DNA of 64,000 bases from Branchiostoma floridae. Taxonomy: Eukaryota; Chordata; Leptocardii; Amphioxiformes; Branchiostomatidae. The stretch covers positions 27,179,785 through 27,243,784 of the forward strand of contig NC_049981.1 in the NCBI RefSeq assembly GCF_000003815.2, in the 5' to 3' direction. Position numbers and translations under genes: made by a program. Below are positions 11,631-23,075 of the stretch, piece by piece. Each line of letters opens with the position of its first letter. Position 1 is the first letter of the stretch. The notes beneath the pieces are model-generated. The model ran no database searches and had not been told where the DNA came from. It was given only the letters and a program-made list of their open reading frames with translations.

Positions 11631-12002
11631 TATCTGTTCGAAGGTTGAGTGTTCGCAATCCATCAACAAGGAACCTTCAGGCGGGTTTCCTCCTCCGTTC
11701 ACATAGGCCTTCAGGGTGAGTCAGACCAGTCTGGACGGATCTATGCGGAGAATGTGGCCCAGGTACCGGAGTCTTCTCCGGCGGATGGTTGTCAGCAGGT
11801 TGTAGTCTGGGTTTGTAGCTGTGTCCCGGAAATGTTTGTTTGTGATCACATGTAGGCATCTGCTGTTGAAGCCATTGATCATTTTTGTAACGTCCTGCGT
11901 TAGATCCCATGCTTCGCAGCTGTGCGTGACGGTTGAACAGACAAAAGATTTGTACAGACGTAATTTCATTGTGTGCGGAAGTCTGTGATCACGTAAATAC
12001 AA
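11631..12002 (-). pseudogene. Non-LTR retrotransposon RT C-terminal fragment
   Basis: Minus-strand frame with the conserved post-RT region: LRLYKSFVCSTVTHSCEAWD (LYKS..x..THGCEAWD type), FNSRCLHVITNKHFRD and RRRLRYLGHILRIDPSRLV. It then meets a TGA at about 11719 and continues in the same frame with LTLKAYVNGGGNPPEGSLL to about 11640. The stop is consistent with decay of a CGA codon by CpG deamination. Only the C-terminal end is present (5' truncated), the usual product of incomplete reverse transcription. No matching endonuclease or gag region was seen. Confidence 0.75.
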
Positions 12003-12686
12003 TAGTCGCTATGCGAGTACGGTCGCTCAGAAATTGCCGTCAAATGAAAAGGGGCATATATATATAAAAGACAATTGTTGAATGAGTGTCCAAGCCGACT
12101 GTCGTCACGGCCGAGATCTTTTGTACCGATGGCAAACATTCACCAGTTATACTTTTAAGCATTATCTACTTAAAAGTAGTCAGACATGTCTCTTACATCA
12201 GCTCTGCTTTCAACTATGGTAATGGACCCTTTATCCTGTATGTGTTATGATGCGGGGGTGGGGGCGTTATGTTCTACATGCGTTATGTAAAAGCAGAGCT
12301 CAAAGCCACAGCAAATACATTTTATGGATGAGACCGCCTCTGCAGACTCGAAATTGAATGCCCGCGGGCGAAAGAACAAGAAGTCGATCCATGATTGCCA
12401 TTTGCATTTGGAGACCATGTACTTGACTTGGAGACTTAAAGCAATTAAACAAGGCCTTTGTCTATGTATTCAACAATACACCGGTGTTAACATTAAACTA
12501 ATTAAACAGATTAAATGAGCATTTCTATGAAATGAAGCACAAGCATTTTGTCTGTTTTTGCTAACCGTTAGCTTTGTTTAATACATTCACATTTTAAAAT
12601 ATCCTTTATGCCTCCGTGAACAGTTTCATCAGGTTGGTACGTCACTGAATAAAGAGACTCTTTTTTACACAACCAGTGCTTTATTC

Positions 12687-12729
12687 TCACCGACGTTTCG
12701 GTGACCGTTTGTCACCTTCTTCAGGGCAA
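12687..12729 (-). ncRNA. Second hammerhead-like core, sense to the Penelope ORF
   Basis: Inverted copy of the motif at 14032-14074, with one loop change (AAACG for AGACG) and the same CTGAAGA, stem II, GAAAC and GTC order on the minus strand, downstream of the ORF. Confidence 0.5.
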
Positions 12730-12930
12730 TTCTGACTGGTTCACATTGTACTGCAGGACAGATGTCGCTGCTCACAGTTCAGATGCGGTCACAAAACGAA
12801 AAAGTATTTACATATGTATATACAGACAGCTTTATGCACATATTTACAATGCGTTCCCAAACGTAAAGGAGTGTAATACATCCATAACGCAATCAGTTGT
12901 CAATTAACGATGAATTAATGTGAGTTTTTT

Positions 12931-13873
12931 CTACTTCTTAAGAATATTGTCCCACACGTGGCTGAGTCTGTACCCCCCCTCATCTCGGTTCATGACAGGA
13001 GACGACTTCCTAATCCATACCGCCTCCTTTATCCAGCGGGTGCATCTGTGGTCCTCTCTGTCAATCACCTTGGCCCCGTCCCAGTCTATGACACAGTTAT
13101 TTCTCATGATGTGGTCTGTCACTGCTGATTTGTTCTCTTCTTTCTCAGCTTCCTTCTTCTGCGATCTAGTGTACCGTCCCCCCTTGATGTTCTCTGCCTC
13201 TTTCTTGTGTTCTGCTAGTCTGCATCCAAATGTTCTCCCTGTCTCCCCAATGTAGACTTGGTCGCAGCTCATGCATGGTATCCGATATATACAGTCTGTC
13301 TTCACAGTGTCTTGCAGTTTGTCTTTTGGATGTACCAGAAGGTTTCTCAGTGTGGTTTTCGGCTTGGCTGCTGTAGCAATGTTGTGTTTCCTGAATATTC
13401 TTTCAAGAGGTTCAGTGATGCCTTTGATGTATGGTAAGGTCACCCTTCCTTTCGATGTTTCCTCTCGTTTCTTCTTGTCTTTCTTCTGCTTGGTTCTATT
13501 GCTCTGTTGTTGGACTTGTCTGAATGTCCAGTCCGGGTAGCCACACCGGGCAAGGGCAGACTGAATGTGTTGCATCTCCAGCTGTCTGTCTGGTTCTTCC
13601 GTGACGACAGCCTTGCACCTGTCCATCAGTGTACGGATGACTCCCAGCTTCTGGTGGAGGGGGTGGTGTGAGTTGAAGTTGAGATACTGATCTGTGTGTG
13701 TCTTCTTTCTGTATACCAGCAGTTTCACAGTGCCGTCATCCTTCTTTACCAGTAATGTGTCCAGGAATGGCATGGTGTTGTTCTCTTCTGCTTCATGGGT
13801 GAATTTGATGTTGCCTGTAGTGTCAATAGTGTTAAGGTGGTCAGTCAGTTCTTGTTGAGTTCCCTTCTTTAAC
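12931..13873 (-). CDS. Penelope-like element C-terminal ORF with GIY-YIG endonuclease (truncated)
   Basis: From the first ATG (13773) the frame encodes 280 residues, and it stays open upstream to about 13873 (KFTHEAEENNTMPFLDTLL), the region after the RT thumb. Residues 1-50 are the connector; residues 85-115 are Lys/Arg-rich. A GIY-YIG nuclease domain spans residues 161-260: CIYRIPC, then CxxC, then VYIGETGRTFGCRLAEH, with the expected Glu at residue 250 in WIKEAVW. The CxxC inserted between the GIY and YIG strands is typical of Penelope elements. Fingers and palm of the RT are absent, so it cannot move by itself. The intact frame suggests a recent insertion. Confidence 0.85.
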
Positions 13874-14031
13874 AGAAAGATGTATTACACTCCTTTACGT
13901 TTGGGAACGCATTGTAAATATGTGCATAAAGCTGTCTGTATATACATATGTAAATACTTTTTCGTTTTGTGACCGCATCTGAACTGTGAGCAGCGACATC
14001 TGTCCTGCAGTACAATGTGAACCAGTCAGAA

Positions 14032-14074
14032 TTGCCCTGAAGAAGGTGACAGACGGTCACCGAAACGTCGGTGA
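14032..14074 (+). ncRNA. Hammerhead-ribozyme-like core in Penelope terminal sequence
   Basis: The order is CTGAAGA (CUGANGA core), a 6-bp stem GGTGAC/GTCACC with a 5-nt loop, GAAA, then C-GTC as cleavage triplet. TTGCC before the core can pair with GGTGA after GTC to make stem I (with wobbles). Stem III is only A-U and C-G with no loop, so self-cleavage would probably need a dimer. Penelope elements are known to carry hammerhead motifs in their terminal repeats. Activity is inferred. Confidence 0.5.
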
Positions 14075-14420
14075 GAATAAAGCACTGGTTGTGTAAAAAA
14101 AAGTCTCTTTATTCATCCTTTATGCCTATATCAAAGGGATGAAATACAAAAGGCCACTATGTCAAAGAAAAAAAAAGAATACACAGAAGCTAACAATGGC
14201 GGTTTTTGATAACACTAGCAGTGACTAAGCTCTCATAAAGCTGAACAAATGTCAGCTTTCCCTGCCCAACATCTATTGCATGCCGATTGGCAATGACGTC
14301 GAGCACTACCTTTTCTTGAGACTTTAACGACATATTTTCATTTTTTTTACATGTTGACTATCGCTGAAGGATTTTTCTAAAAATCTTATCAATGCCATCC
14401 ATGAAATTTATTTTCTGTGG

Positions 14421-15290
14421 CTAATGAGGACTTCAGGCCACCCGAAGCTAAGACGACAAAGTGAAGGCCTAATTGAACCAAAAAGGCTCCCGGACGTACG
14501 TCAGTGATTGACGATTTTAAACATGTTAGTACTAACACAGCGACTTCGTAGGAGTCGTTAGGTGAATCAGAAGGCAGCCTGAGTACGGCTCTAAGCTTCC
14601 AACAGGCCTTCCTATGGGATTATGGATAGTAGAATTCGGCAACATAGGGTGGATGATTGGCATTGAGAGTCACACCGCGCGAAGGATATCGTGTCTATGC
14701 TGGCGAATGAAACCCAGTGATGGTTAAAATCCCCTGGCAAGCGTAGTCAGTCTGGTAGAGACTACGAAGGCAATGGCAGAGATGTTTGGATTTGTGTGCC
14801 CCTTGATTTTATGATTGGGATAAGATGCAAGGTAAATAAGGATCATTCAAAAGACAACAAAACACACAAATTGTAATTAATTTTATCTTTGAATGAAATT
14901 TGTTGAGCGATCTGTAAAATTTTCTATCGTCAGGTCACTCAGTCGTCGCAGCGCGGTCCCAGCCTGCGGCAGAAAAGAGTGCAAATCACGCTTCTAGTGG
15001 CCCTATGTCAAACCCTTAGGGTGGGGCACCATTAAACCATGCACAGTGGGAGTTAATTAAACTAAATTAGCACGCTCCTTGGATATTCACAAATATTCGT
15101 GTTCATCGTCGAATGTGTGGATGCGAAATGATATTACTCATTCCGAATCGATGCTTGAAAGAACGACAGGAAAAGGATATTTGACAGAAAATCAGTTGAA
15201 CATCCAAAAGACGTAGTAGCGAACGGAAGATACAAAATAAAGAATAGTGGAGTTCGATCTCACCAACAACTTATAAACAAAGTTTATTTC
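14421..15290. other. No recognisable gene
   Basis: No domain, splice or RNA feature seen. GCGTAGTCAGTCTGGT at 14739-14754 is the complement of a block near 9319-9334, suggesting another dispersed repeat. Confidence 0.35.
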
Positions 15291-15294
15291 AAAT

Positions 15295-15985
15295 TCGTGC
15301 CCAATTAAGGGTTAATGACCCGCCCTAAGGTGTTAACGGTGCCATAGTTCATGGTCGGTTCCTATAACCGCCGAACGACCCAGCGTATACACCGAGAAAA
15401 AGCGGGTCATTAAGGTTCGGCTTGCTCTGCAGGGAGTGGTGGTGAGATTCTGTCGCTTGGCCATGCTGGTAAGGGAGTTCGGAATGCATGGAGAGTAACA
15501 GTCTGGTCGGGCCAGCAAAGAAAGAAGGCCGGACGAACAAAAGTTGCGACTCCGAAGCGAGCAAATGTATCATTAATTAGGAGTCGTCAAGTTTACCTAT
15601 ATATGAAAACGTCTTTATGATGATAAGGTTAATGGTCCGCCATTCTTCGGTGTATGCTAAGCTAGGTCGTTCATATTATCATTCGGTAGTTATATTATAG
15701 AAGTTTATTTGCAAGTTCTTGCCCGAGGGCTAATTGCAACATGAAGCATACAGAAGATATAGTAAACATACATAAAGTAATTTGGTATAGATAACAATGG
15801 TGACAAGTGTAAACAAGTGACTATTCTAACAATGATATTGACTGCTGAGAGCTACGATCTACGCATTTGGGGTTTGACTTCTTTTCTGGAAGAACCGACC
15901 ATGAATTATGACTCCGTTGACACCTCGGGGTGGGTCATTAACACTTACGTATCCAATTTAATGCGGCTTTTGACTTCTTCTTCGG
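15295..15985. repeat. Nested inverted repeats around GGGTCATTAA (probable MITE remnants)
   Basis: 15305-15366 read on the minus strand (GGAACCGACCATGAACTATG, then GTTAACACC and GGGCGGGTCATTAAC) matches 15890-15946 on the plus strand with few changes. A second inverted pair, about 15365-15412 against 15629-15672 (TCGGTGTATRC..GGTCGTTC), lies inside. GGGTCATTAA also occurs at 15405. No transposase frame is present. Confidence 0.55.
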
Positions 15986-16225
15986 AAACAGTAAAAAACG
16001 AGTTGTGCTGTTGACAGGCAGACACACAAACAGGCATATAAACAACATCCCAAACATAAAGCCCCACGTCTTCAGTCATGATAGGTTGCTAGGATGATTT
16101 TAACAGGAAGATAATTTTCCGTAGATAACTTGCATAGAAGATATGCGTGTAGAGATTGAAAACACTCTTGTAAATAATGTATTAAAAGAACAAATAAATA
16201 AATCAAGATTCGTTGGCTCGCTGTC

Positions 16226-16990
16226 GTCAAGTTTGTTTGTTTGTTTTGTTTGAACCTTTATTTATTCATGAAAGCTCAAATCGGCCTGCAGGCCGCTTTT
16301 CATTGAGGTCATGAGGGAAGAGGCAAGGGTCAGACAAAGTATATAACAGAGATAAAGTTACATCGTCTTGAGTCCTTATAAGTCCTATACGTCTATATAC
16401 ACAATTTACATTTACATACATACAAAATTTACATTTACATACATACAAAATACATGAGAGAAACTGCTACATGATTCAAGTCCGTTCAATTGGCCGTTCC
16501 CATTACTTTAAGAGTCTCTTAAAGGAAGCCAGAGTTGGGGCTGTGCGTATGTCCGGTGGTAGATTGTTCCAGATGGTGGGTCCACGGTAGGCGATGGCTC
16601 TTCTGAAGGTTTCTCGGTGGGGTTTGGGGACAGCAAGTTGATTACTTGTGCTTTGCCTGGTTGTTCTTGTGCTTTGGTCTCGGCAATAGACAAACATCTG
16701 GCGCATGTAGGGTGGGAGTTTGCTGTTCAGAGCTTTGTAGACGAGTACGGCATTGTAGTATTGATGTGTTGCCTTAATGTCCTTCCAGCCCAGCCTAGAG
16801 TGTACTTCGGTTGATGGTGTCCTGTGTGGAGCCTTCAGAATTAGTTTTCCCGCCCGATTTTGCATGGTTTGTAGCTTCTGTAGGTCCTGGTCTGGAGCAG
16901 TGTCCCATGCCGTACAGGCATACGTTATGTGTGGTAGAAAGATGGCGTTGTACAAGGTGTGGAGTGCTGATGTTGTGATGAAGGGGCTAA
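16226..16990 (-). pseudogene. 5'-truncated non-LTR retrotransposon (CR1/L2-like), with tail
   Basis: The minus frame 16955-16503 encodes the C-terminal end of an RT: LYNAIFLPHITYACTAWDTA, LQTMQNRAGKLILKAP and RGPTIWNNLPPDIRTAPTLA...FKRLLK, then a stop at 16503. The 3' UTR follows (16502-16262) and ends in AATAAATAAAGG and (CAAA)n at 16262-16228. The frame continues to about 16990, upstream of which the similarity stops. The coding part is unbroken, suggesting a fairly young truncated insertion. Confidence 0.78.
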
Positions 16991-17559
16991 CGAGTCTTCA
17001 CATTGGATAAAGATACATCACGATTCCATGACGAACATTCGTTGACTCTCTGTTGACTAACGTTTGTAAAAAAACGCACTTCCTTAGGCCAGCCAACTCC
17101 CACGTGCTGGGCCTTCACGTTTTTGCTGCACCCTGCTCTGTCGTGCGTGCCGTATTGACGAACGATGGTGGGGAAAGGACAAGTATCAACTTGGTTGTGT
17201 TTGGTTTGGTTTGCTTTAGATAAACAATCCATATCCTAGTCACAAAGGGCTTGCCACAACTATTGTAACGTAACTTTGTTATGAATTGAAAAAAATTTGG
17301 CTGTTTGGTATCCAAATTATCTTCGTGTCCTTGTCATCCTGTCGGACGATCAGTTCACTGACGGATGGACTCGGCGATGCGCAACCAGACCCGCTGCACT
17401 TCTGCACAGTCTGCCACAGGTCGGGCATCTGAAAGCACTTGTTTTTGTCCACGGATTTTGTTTCTTATGCCTTCTAGCTGCAACCAAAGCATCAGTGAAT
17501 GGATGATAGTAGGATCCATGCTTTCTTGCAGCATCAGTCTTAGTGGCGTCAAGTGGCTA

Positions 17560-17700
17560 GGCTAGTGGGCCAGAACTCCTGAGGTCACGAGGGCGATTCC
17601 TGGCACTACTGGCTAGACGTTGTGACGTTAGGAAAGGCACTTAAAGCCACCTGTCCCACTCCAACCAGTACAAAGGTGCCTGACTTCGACTGGAGAGGTA
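17560..17700 (+). repeat. SINE fragment
   Basis: A tRNA-like B-box region (GGGCGATTCCTGGC, with ACTCCTGAGGTCACGAG before it) is followed by GGAAAGGCACTTAAAGCCAC and GGTGCCTGACTTCGACTGG, the common body of the tRNA-derived SINEs seen elsewhere in this window. The A box is decayed. Confidence 0.6.
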
Positions 17701-18120
17701 ATATAGTAGTAATAGCCTTTATTGCACATTCATGCCCTATCGGGCTAAGTACAGGCATATTGATACAAAGGGTAGTAATACAGTAGACATGGTTTCTAAT
17801 ACTAATCTAAAACATAGATTCTAAATCTAGTCTAATACATTTGTTCGACTTCTTCTCGTTTCTTAGTAATGTTAAATATGTAGCTAGAGATGTGTTGGTA
17901 TAATATCGTCTGATCAAAAATCATAAGAAAAATGAATTTTTCAACACTAGACAAATATTCAAAGCGAGGGAACTTTCCTATAATATAGCTAAAAAGAATA
18001 CTTCTATCGTTACTATATAAACTACAATCTAATAAAAAGTGGGTTTCATCATATAGATGATGGAAGGAGAGTGTTGGGCTCAGGCTTGTACAATAAAGGT
18101 CTTCATTCATCAAAGACTGC
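17700..18120 (-). pseudogene. Non-LTR retrotransposon remnant, C-terminal end and AATAAA tail
   Basis: The minus frame 18113-17832 has the conserved end of an RT polyprotein: YDETHFLLDCSLYSNDRSIL (H-F-L-L-x-C-P-x-Y type) and SSVEKFIFLMI. The 3' UTR ends with GTGCAATAAAGGCTATTACT on the minus strand near 17725-17700, the same tail style as at 1.63 kb. The upstream part is missing. Confidence 0.65.
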
Positions 18121-19970
18121 TAAATGCATACATAATGAACAAGGTGTGAACGCAAAGACAAACATCACTGTTGCTATGGGCTGTAACTAAACATACATAG
18201 AAGTAAAGAGAGTATCAACAATATTATCATAACATGGCCAGATATACCATTGTTACATAGTATCTAGTCTTTAGCATCCCATGTAATACTTTTGAATCAC
18301 TGCATTTAGCCCATGTGGGCAGGAACATGCAAATAAAGATCTCAATATAGTGCCTTACACACAGTGGATAACAGCCCACTGCTGGTGCGCGCGCGGCCTT
18401 AGACGGGCTACGGAACTATCTTTACCTTTGTCGTCAAGTCAATTCTACTCCCCTATTATTCTCAGAGGGCTTGTTAAGTTGTTGTTTTACAATTATCGTG
18501 CCCAGTACAGTATCGCTAATGACTGCGGAAAGCCTTGTTGGCTAGCTAATGAAAGAGAGAGGACAGTTACAAGATTAAGGCACGTCATTATGTTAGAAGT
18601 GATTACCACAGCCGATAAGACTGGCAAATAAGCTTTACTTTAGATTGGCAATTTCAAATCTGTTATTCTATCTCCGCCAATGCTAACGTAAGTAGCTATT
18701 TATAAAACTCTTGAACATCTTACTGTTAGCAGAGATAGCACTAGGCAGGTGAATTTCCAGAATGAAAGTACATGTTAACAACATTCTAGTGTTATAGTAT
18801 GCTTCTATAGGTAAGTGTAAAAAAAATTAAAAAAAGAAGATCCTGATCATGAATACACATAAAGCACCAGAGATATTTCTAATGGCAAAAACAGGTATCA
18901 ACATTAGGGTATCACATTTATTTTTTTAGGTCCGACAATGTATTTGTGGAAACAGATAATTTCCTATAACGTTAGAATTTGAATTCTTTGGGTGGACATG
19001 ATGCGCAAAGCACCCTCATGCACACTTTCGGCGCCTTGTAACATAGAACATGTTATTATACGCAGGATAATCCAATAATGTTTTGGAGAACGAGGCATAT
19101 ATTGTAAAAAAAATATCCAGCGTTAACGTTACATTTTCTTAAGTGGTGGTTCAAACGTTTTTATTGCCTGGTCTCCTTGTAAATACAGCGTGCAGAAATA
19201 GCTACCGGAAACACTTTAGACTTACATGAGCAAATTGTCTCTAAGCGGTTGCTAATCACAGCCGCGGCATAACATTTACTGATGGGATACACCTAAAGTA
19301 CTTATGCAGGTTGACCTATACATATTCATATAAAACTGTCATATTGAGATGGTAGTACAAGTACTTGTAGTATATCAAGTCCACAGATAAAGTACAGTAC
19401 AGCAAGGACGTCCTTGAGGACACGTATCACTTGAAAAGTTATATGAATGATAACCAGTATCTTTTATGAGTGCTGTTATCACTTCTCTACACAAAGCTTG
19501 CCCGAGAGTCATTTTTTCTTTTGAATTAATCCCTTTTCCTTTTAAAAGACTTAAAAGATCAGACAAAGCGTTGCTGGCGCCAGGTTGGAATGGCTCGAAA
19601 GTCACGTTTGTATTCTTATATCACAGACACATAAAACACCAAGAAAAGCGGTCAACGTAGAAAATCTTATTCATAGCAAGATCGTTCATCAGAGACTTAA
19701 GCAGAAACAGGGCTATCACTCGGAATCCCCATGTTAATAATACCAAATGTACTATGAAATAAGATAAGTTCCAAACATATAGGCATCGGGAGGACAAGCT
19801 TTATTTCAAGGTAAGATGGATTTATGTTTCAAACAGAACAAACTAATCTTTTTTCCATGCAAAAAATGTCCAAACAGGAAGTTTGGCTGCAGTACAGTAG
19901 AAAGCCGCTAGGAGAACCATTATCGAAATTGACCTTCGTATAACCGACATCTACCCCTTCTCGACTCACG
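18121..19970. other. No recognisable gene
   Basis: AT-rich, no domain or splice-supported frame seen. Confidence 0.35.
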
Positions 19971-19977
19971 GTGACTA

Positions 19978-20025
19978 CAAACAAACAAACAAACAAACAA
20001 ACAAACAAGCAGACAAGCAGACAAA
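19978..20025. repeat. (AAAC)n microsatellite
   Basis: Tandem AAAC/AAGCAG units. The frames over it are low complexity and not genes. Confidence 0.9.
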
Positions 20026-20039
20026 TAAACGGGACCGAA

Positions 20040-21265
20040 AACGTTTTCTTCTTGACAAAGACATTAAGCTGTGTTTGCATATGTATCCGTAGTGGCTTAG
20101 AGTGGCAGAAAAGCACCGTGATGGTAATTGCCTATGTGTACGACAGAACAAATTTTCTGGACGTGACTACACGTGTGTACATAAACGGAAAATTTATACT
20201 TAGTTTTTTTCACTGGTTGGAACTTGGAGAATAAGGACTCCGCTGCTTGTTATGTTAACAAGTGCGCCGAACTGCATTGAGGTGGCAGCGTCGCATTTGT
20301 ATTTTTTTAACAACTTATCACCAAGCAATGTCCCAATGAATCGGTGCTCGTCAACGTAATTACCCATGCCCCCTTAAGTGGAATATAGGTAAGTGTGATA
20401 CTTCTGTCAAGATGATTGTTTAAGGTACGTACAGCAGGACTGCGACAAAACTGCAATAATGCTGACTTTTAAAATCACCGTTCAAATTCACCAGACAACT
20501 AGCTTTAACTTATACGGAAATATTTTTCACAACTCCAGCGACGGTAAGTAAAGCGAAGGCAAGCTGCACGAAGTCTCCTTACTTTCCATATCCTAGCGTT
20601 AACTAGTATGTGAGTGAGTAAGTGAGTGAGTGAGCGAGGGTTAACTCCTGAGCCCCGAATAATTTCAAGACGTTCCAGTTGCGTATGCTGTTAAAATCGC
20701 TGTACATTTTTATAAGGTAGATACAGCATATAATGTAAGAGAATTGAAAAAAAGGTGACTATGTTATTATGTTTTGATCGGTCAGATTCTACAATACTTG
20801 AAAGACATTCGCGAACAAGTCGTTCACTTACATTGCACGTATCACCATGTTCCCATCTCTCGTCACAATCCAAGACTGATCTGTGCCTCCCAACCAAACA
20901 GCCATTAAATGTGATGAAACAGCAACTATGCAAATCAAATGCTGGTGATTGCAGTATTGAAATCAAGCCCTTGCCCAGTGAAGCTTAGCTACAGGAATGC
21001 ATTTATTCCGATCAGTTGCAATAGAGAGCCATTTTTGTCTATTATCCTGCAATCAGCGGCCGTGAGCGGTTTTTATTTGCCATTCCACCCACTGTTCCGT
21101 CCGTAAACGAATGAAAAACCATCACCGTGCGGTGGAGTGAAATTACCTAGAACGGAGCTTCCACCGCGATTCGATGGCTCGGAAATTGAGGGGAGTGGTG
21201 CCAAATGTCAGGCTGCATGCCTTGAACACAGCATCGCTATATATATATATACATGTTGCTATATG
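20040..21265. other. No secure gene; GAGT microsatellite at 20610-20640
   Basis: A minus-strand segment around 20878-20830 (SVLDCDERWEHGDTCN with a GTAAGT donor) resembles a small exon but was not accepted. Otherwise only short random frames. Confidence 0.3.
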
Positions 21266-21267
21266 TA

Positions 21268-21271
<4 letters not shown>

Positions 21272-21344
<73 letters not shown>
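21272..21344. repeat. (GT)n microsatellite, about 36 units
   Basis: Uninterrupted GT run preceded by (AT)n at 21237-21250. It creates spurious Cys/Val and Thr/His frames on both strands. Confidence 0.97.
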
Positions 21345-21348
<4 letters not shown>

Positions 21349-21975
21349 GTACAGACCCTATGATTACAGGAGGCCAATACTCGTGCCAGTGCTTCACACA
21401 TTTCTGATTAAAGTGTCGAGTCGTGCAAACCTTACATGGGAATAGTTCATGCTGGCAGGACTTCTATTCAGCGCGGAAAGTTCCTTTCCAGGTATAGAAA
21501 ACCTACGCTCATGTTAAAAATCACGAATCAACCAAATAAAAGCCAGCGCTACTGGAAGTCTGTTTTTGTTTACTGATAGAAGAGTAGCTGTCGCAGTTAC
21601 AGACGACAGCTAAAGGAGTTGGCCCCATATAACAATAAACAATAGCGTCTGCGAAGGAGGCTACGTATTCGTGATGTTTTGCGTTGTTTTTTAAGCAAAA
21701 ATTGTGGTTGCTTAGGTCCAACTCCTGGCAGTGTGTTAGGGATGAGTTGTGATTAGGAAGATAACAGGGTTTGATTACTAGTCAGTCACTCTACTCCCTT
21801 CAAGCTAAATGGAAAAAAGGTAAACCAAATGCAACGTAAAAAGATTTTAAAAGAAAATAGAGCGAGTTCACGTCTTTGTCATGTTTTGCGTCGGTTTTCG
21901 AACAATTTTGATTGATGCTGTCCAACTGACGGCAGTTTGTAGGATAATTTGTAGGGTAATTGTAGGGTAATTTGT

Positions 21976-22130
21976 NNNNNNNNNNNNNNNNNNNNNNNNN
22001 NNNNNNNNNNNNNNNNNNNNNNNNNNNNNNNNNNNNNNNNNNNNNNNNNNNNNNNNNNNNNNNNNNNNNNNNNNNNNNNNNNNNNNNNNNNNNNNNNNNN
22101 NNNNNNNNNNNNNNNNNNNNNNNNNNNNNN
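21976..22130. other. Assembly gap (155 N)
   Basis: Unknown sequence. Frames crossing it are meaningless. Confidence 0.99.
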
Positions 22131-23020
22131 ACCCAGTGGTGTCCCTGGTTACATGCCAACATGGTTTCTCCTGGGATAATGGTTATCGCTGGCTCAAAAG
22201 ATCGCCACATCCAGCTCATGACAGCGTGTCGCTTTCCGCTGAAGGTCCTGTGATACTGTGTGTACGGCCTGTCAGGGGTTCAATACCTGCGCCATCCGGT
22301 GGACGGCAATGTAAGCAACAGTTGACAGGAGAGTAAAAAGGTAAAATGAGCGGGGCTATTGACGCTGAATGAATAGACGCCGCGCGCCTGAGAAAATCTA
22401 ATAGCGCCTCTCTTACGGCCAAATTGTCAATTTAGGGATGAGAACGAGCTAAATAGAGAGTATATCGCTGATTAATGGCTGGAACATCACAGAATAGAAA
22501 TAGACGAGCGGATCTGGACGCCTGAGAAATGGTTCAGGGAGGACTTTGTACCTGTCATTTCCTACCATTCAATGACACCTTACGTTGTTGTTTACAGCAC
22601 AACTTTAAATCCATCCATCAGAAGTGACAAGGATTAGTTGTAGTATAAACGACATGAGTTCACACAAATAGCGCTCATATCAACACAATGAACACACAAT
22701 TCACAAGTCAGTCATAAGGCCGTGCTGTTTATACAACTGGGCCAAAGAACCCATCGGTGGTCCAGGATTTTGCACCAAGTAATTAGAGACTTCCATGATA
22801 TAGTTATTCAAAGGCACTATTGGATGTCCACGCTTACATGTTTTTCCACGATGTTTCATGAATGCCTGTTTATATATCATGCTATTTCATACATGGCATT
22901 ACCACACTAACTAATTCGACACCATTAACTTAGTCTTATATATTGTTGAGGTTGTGCTCTGTTAACCTTAAATCTGGTGCCAAGTCATCGATTTAGTCTA
23001 TCCATGCGTCAAATGACACC
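22131..23020. other. No recognisable gene
   Basis: Downstream side of the GPCR exon. No further receptor exon (TM3-TM7) could be recognised here on the minus strand. Confidence 0.35.
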
Positions 23021-23075
23021 GTCTAGCACATAGGCAAAGGTATCAAGAACGGTAATACTCCATTGCAGTCCCTAC

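Larger units (their letters stand above)
12614..14114 (-). mobile_element. 5'-truncated Penelope-like retroelement
   Basis: Contains the 3' part of a Penelope ORF (see the CDS entry) flanked by two inverted copies of a terminal sequence, about 12648-12887 and about 13879-14117, nearly identical over 240 bp. The insertion is bounded by an exact 13-bp direct repeat, ATCCTTTATGCCT, at 12601-12613 and 14115-14127. The open frame continues upstream of its first ATG to about 13873, where it runs straight into the inverted terminal copy, so the RT domain is lost. An inverted 5' tail of this kind is a known outcome of Penelope retrotransposition. Confidence 0.88.
12307..14420. mobile_element. TIR element interrupted by a Penelope insertion
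   Basis: GCCACAGCAAATACATTTTA at 12307-12326 (inverted end running to 12333) and its diverged complement at 14394-14420 (ending AATTTATTTTCTGTGGCT) match the 28-bp terminal inverted repeats of the element at 38351-38952. Removing the Penelope insertion and one copy of its target duplication leaves about 600 bp, the same length as the 38-kb element (602 bp). Internal similarity between the two is not evident by eye, so they may share ends only. Confidence 0.5.

Noticed and set aside
12920-13540. Plus-strand frames opposite the Penelope ORF
   Set aside because: Shadow frames of the minus-strand coding region, which has clear GIY-YIG motifs.
20829-20880. Small exon encoding the second outer loop of the GPCR (SVLDCDERWEHGDTCN)
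   Set aside because: The donor is good but the acceptor is poor, there are no flanking transmembrane exons, and its phase cannot be tied to the 23-kb exon.
21137-21445. Cys/Val- and Thr/His-rich frames
   Set aside because: Translation of the GT microsatellite.
21800-22253. Frames of 93 and 139 codons
   Set aside because: They run through the N gap.
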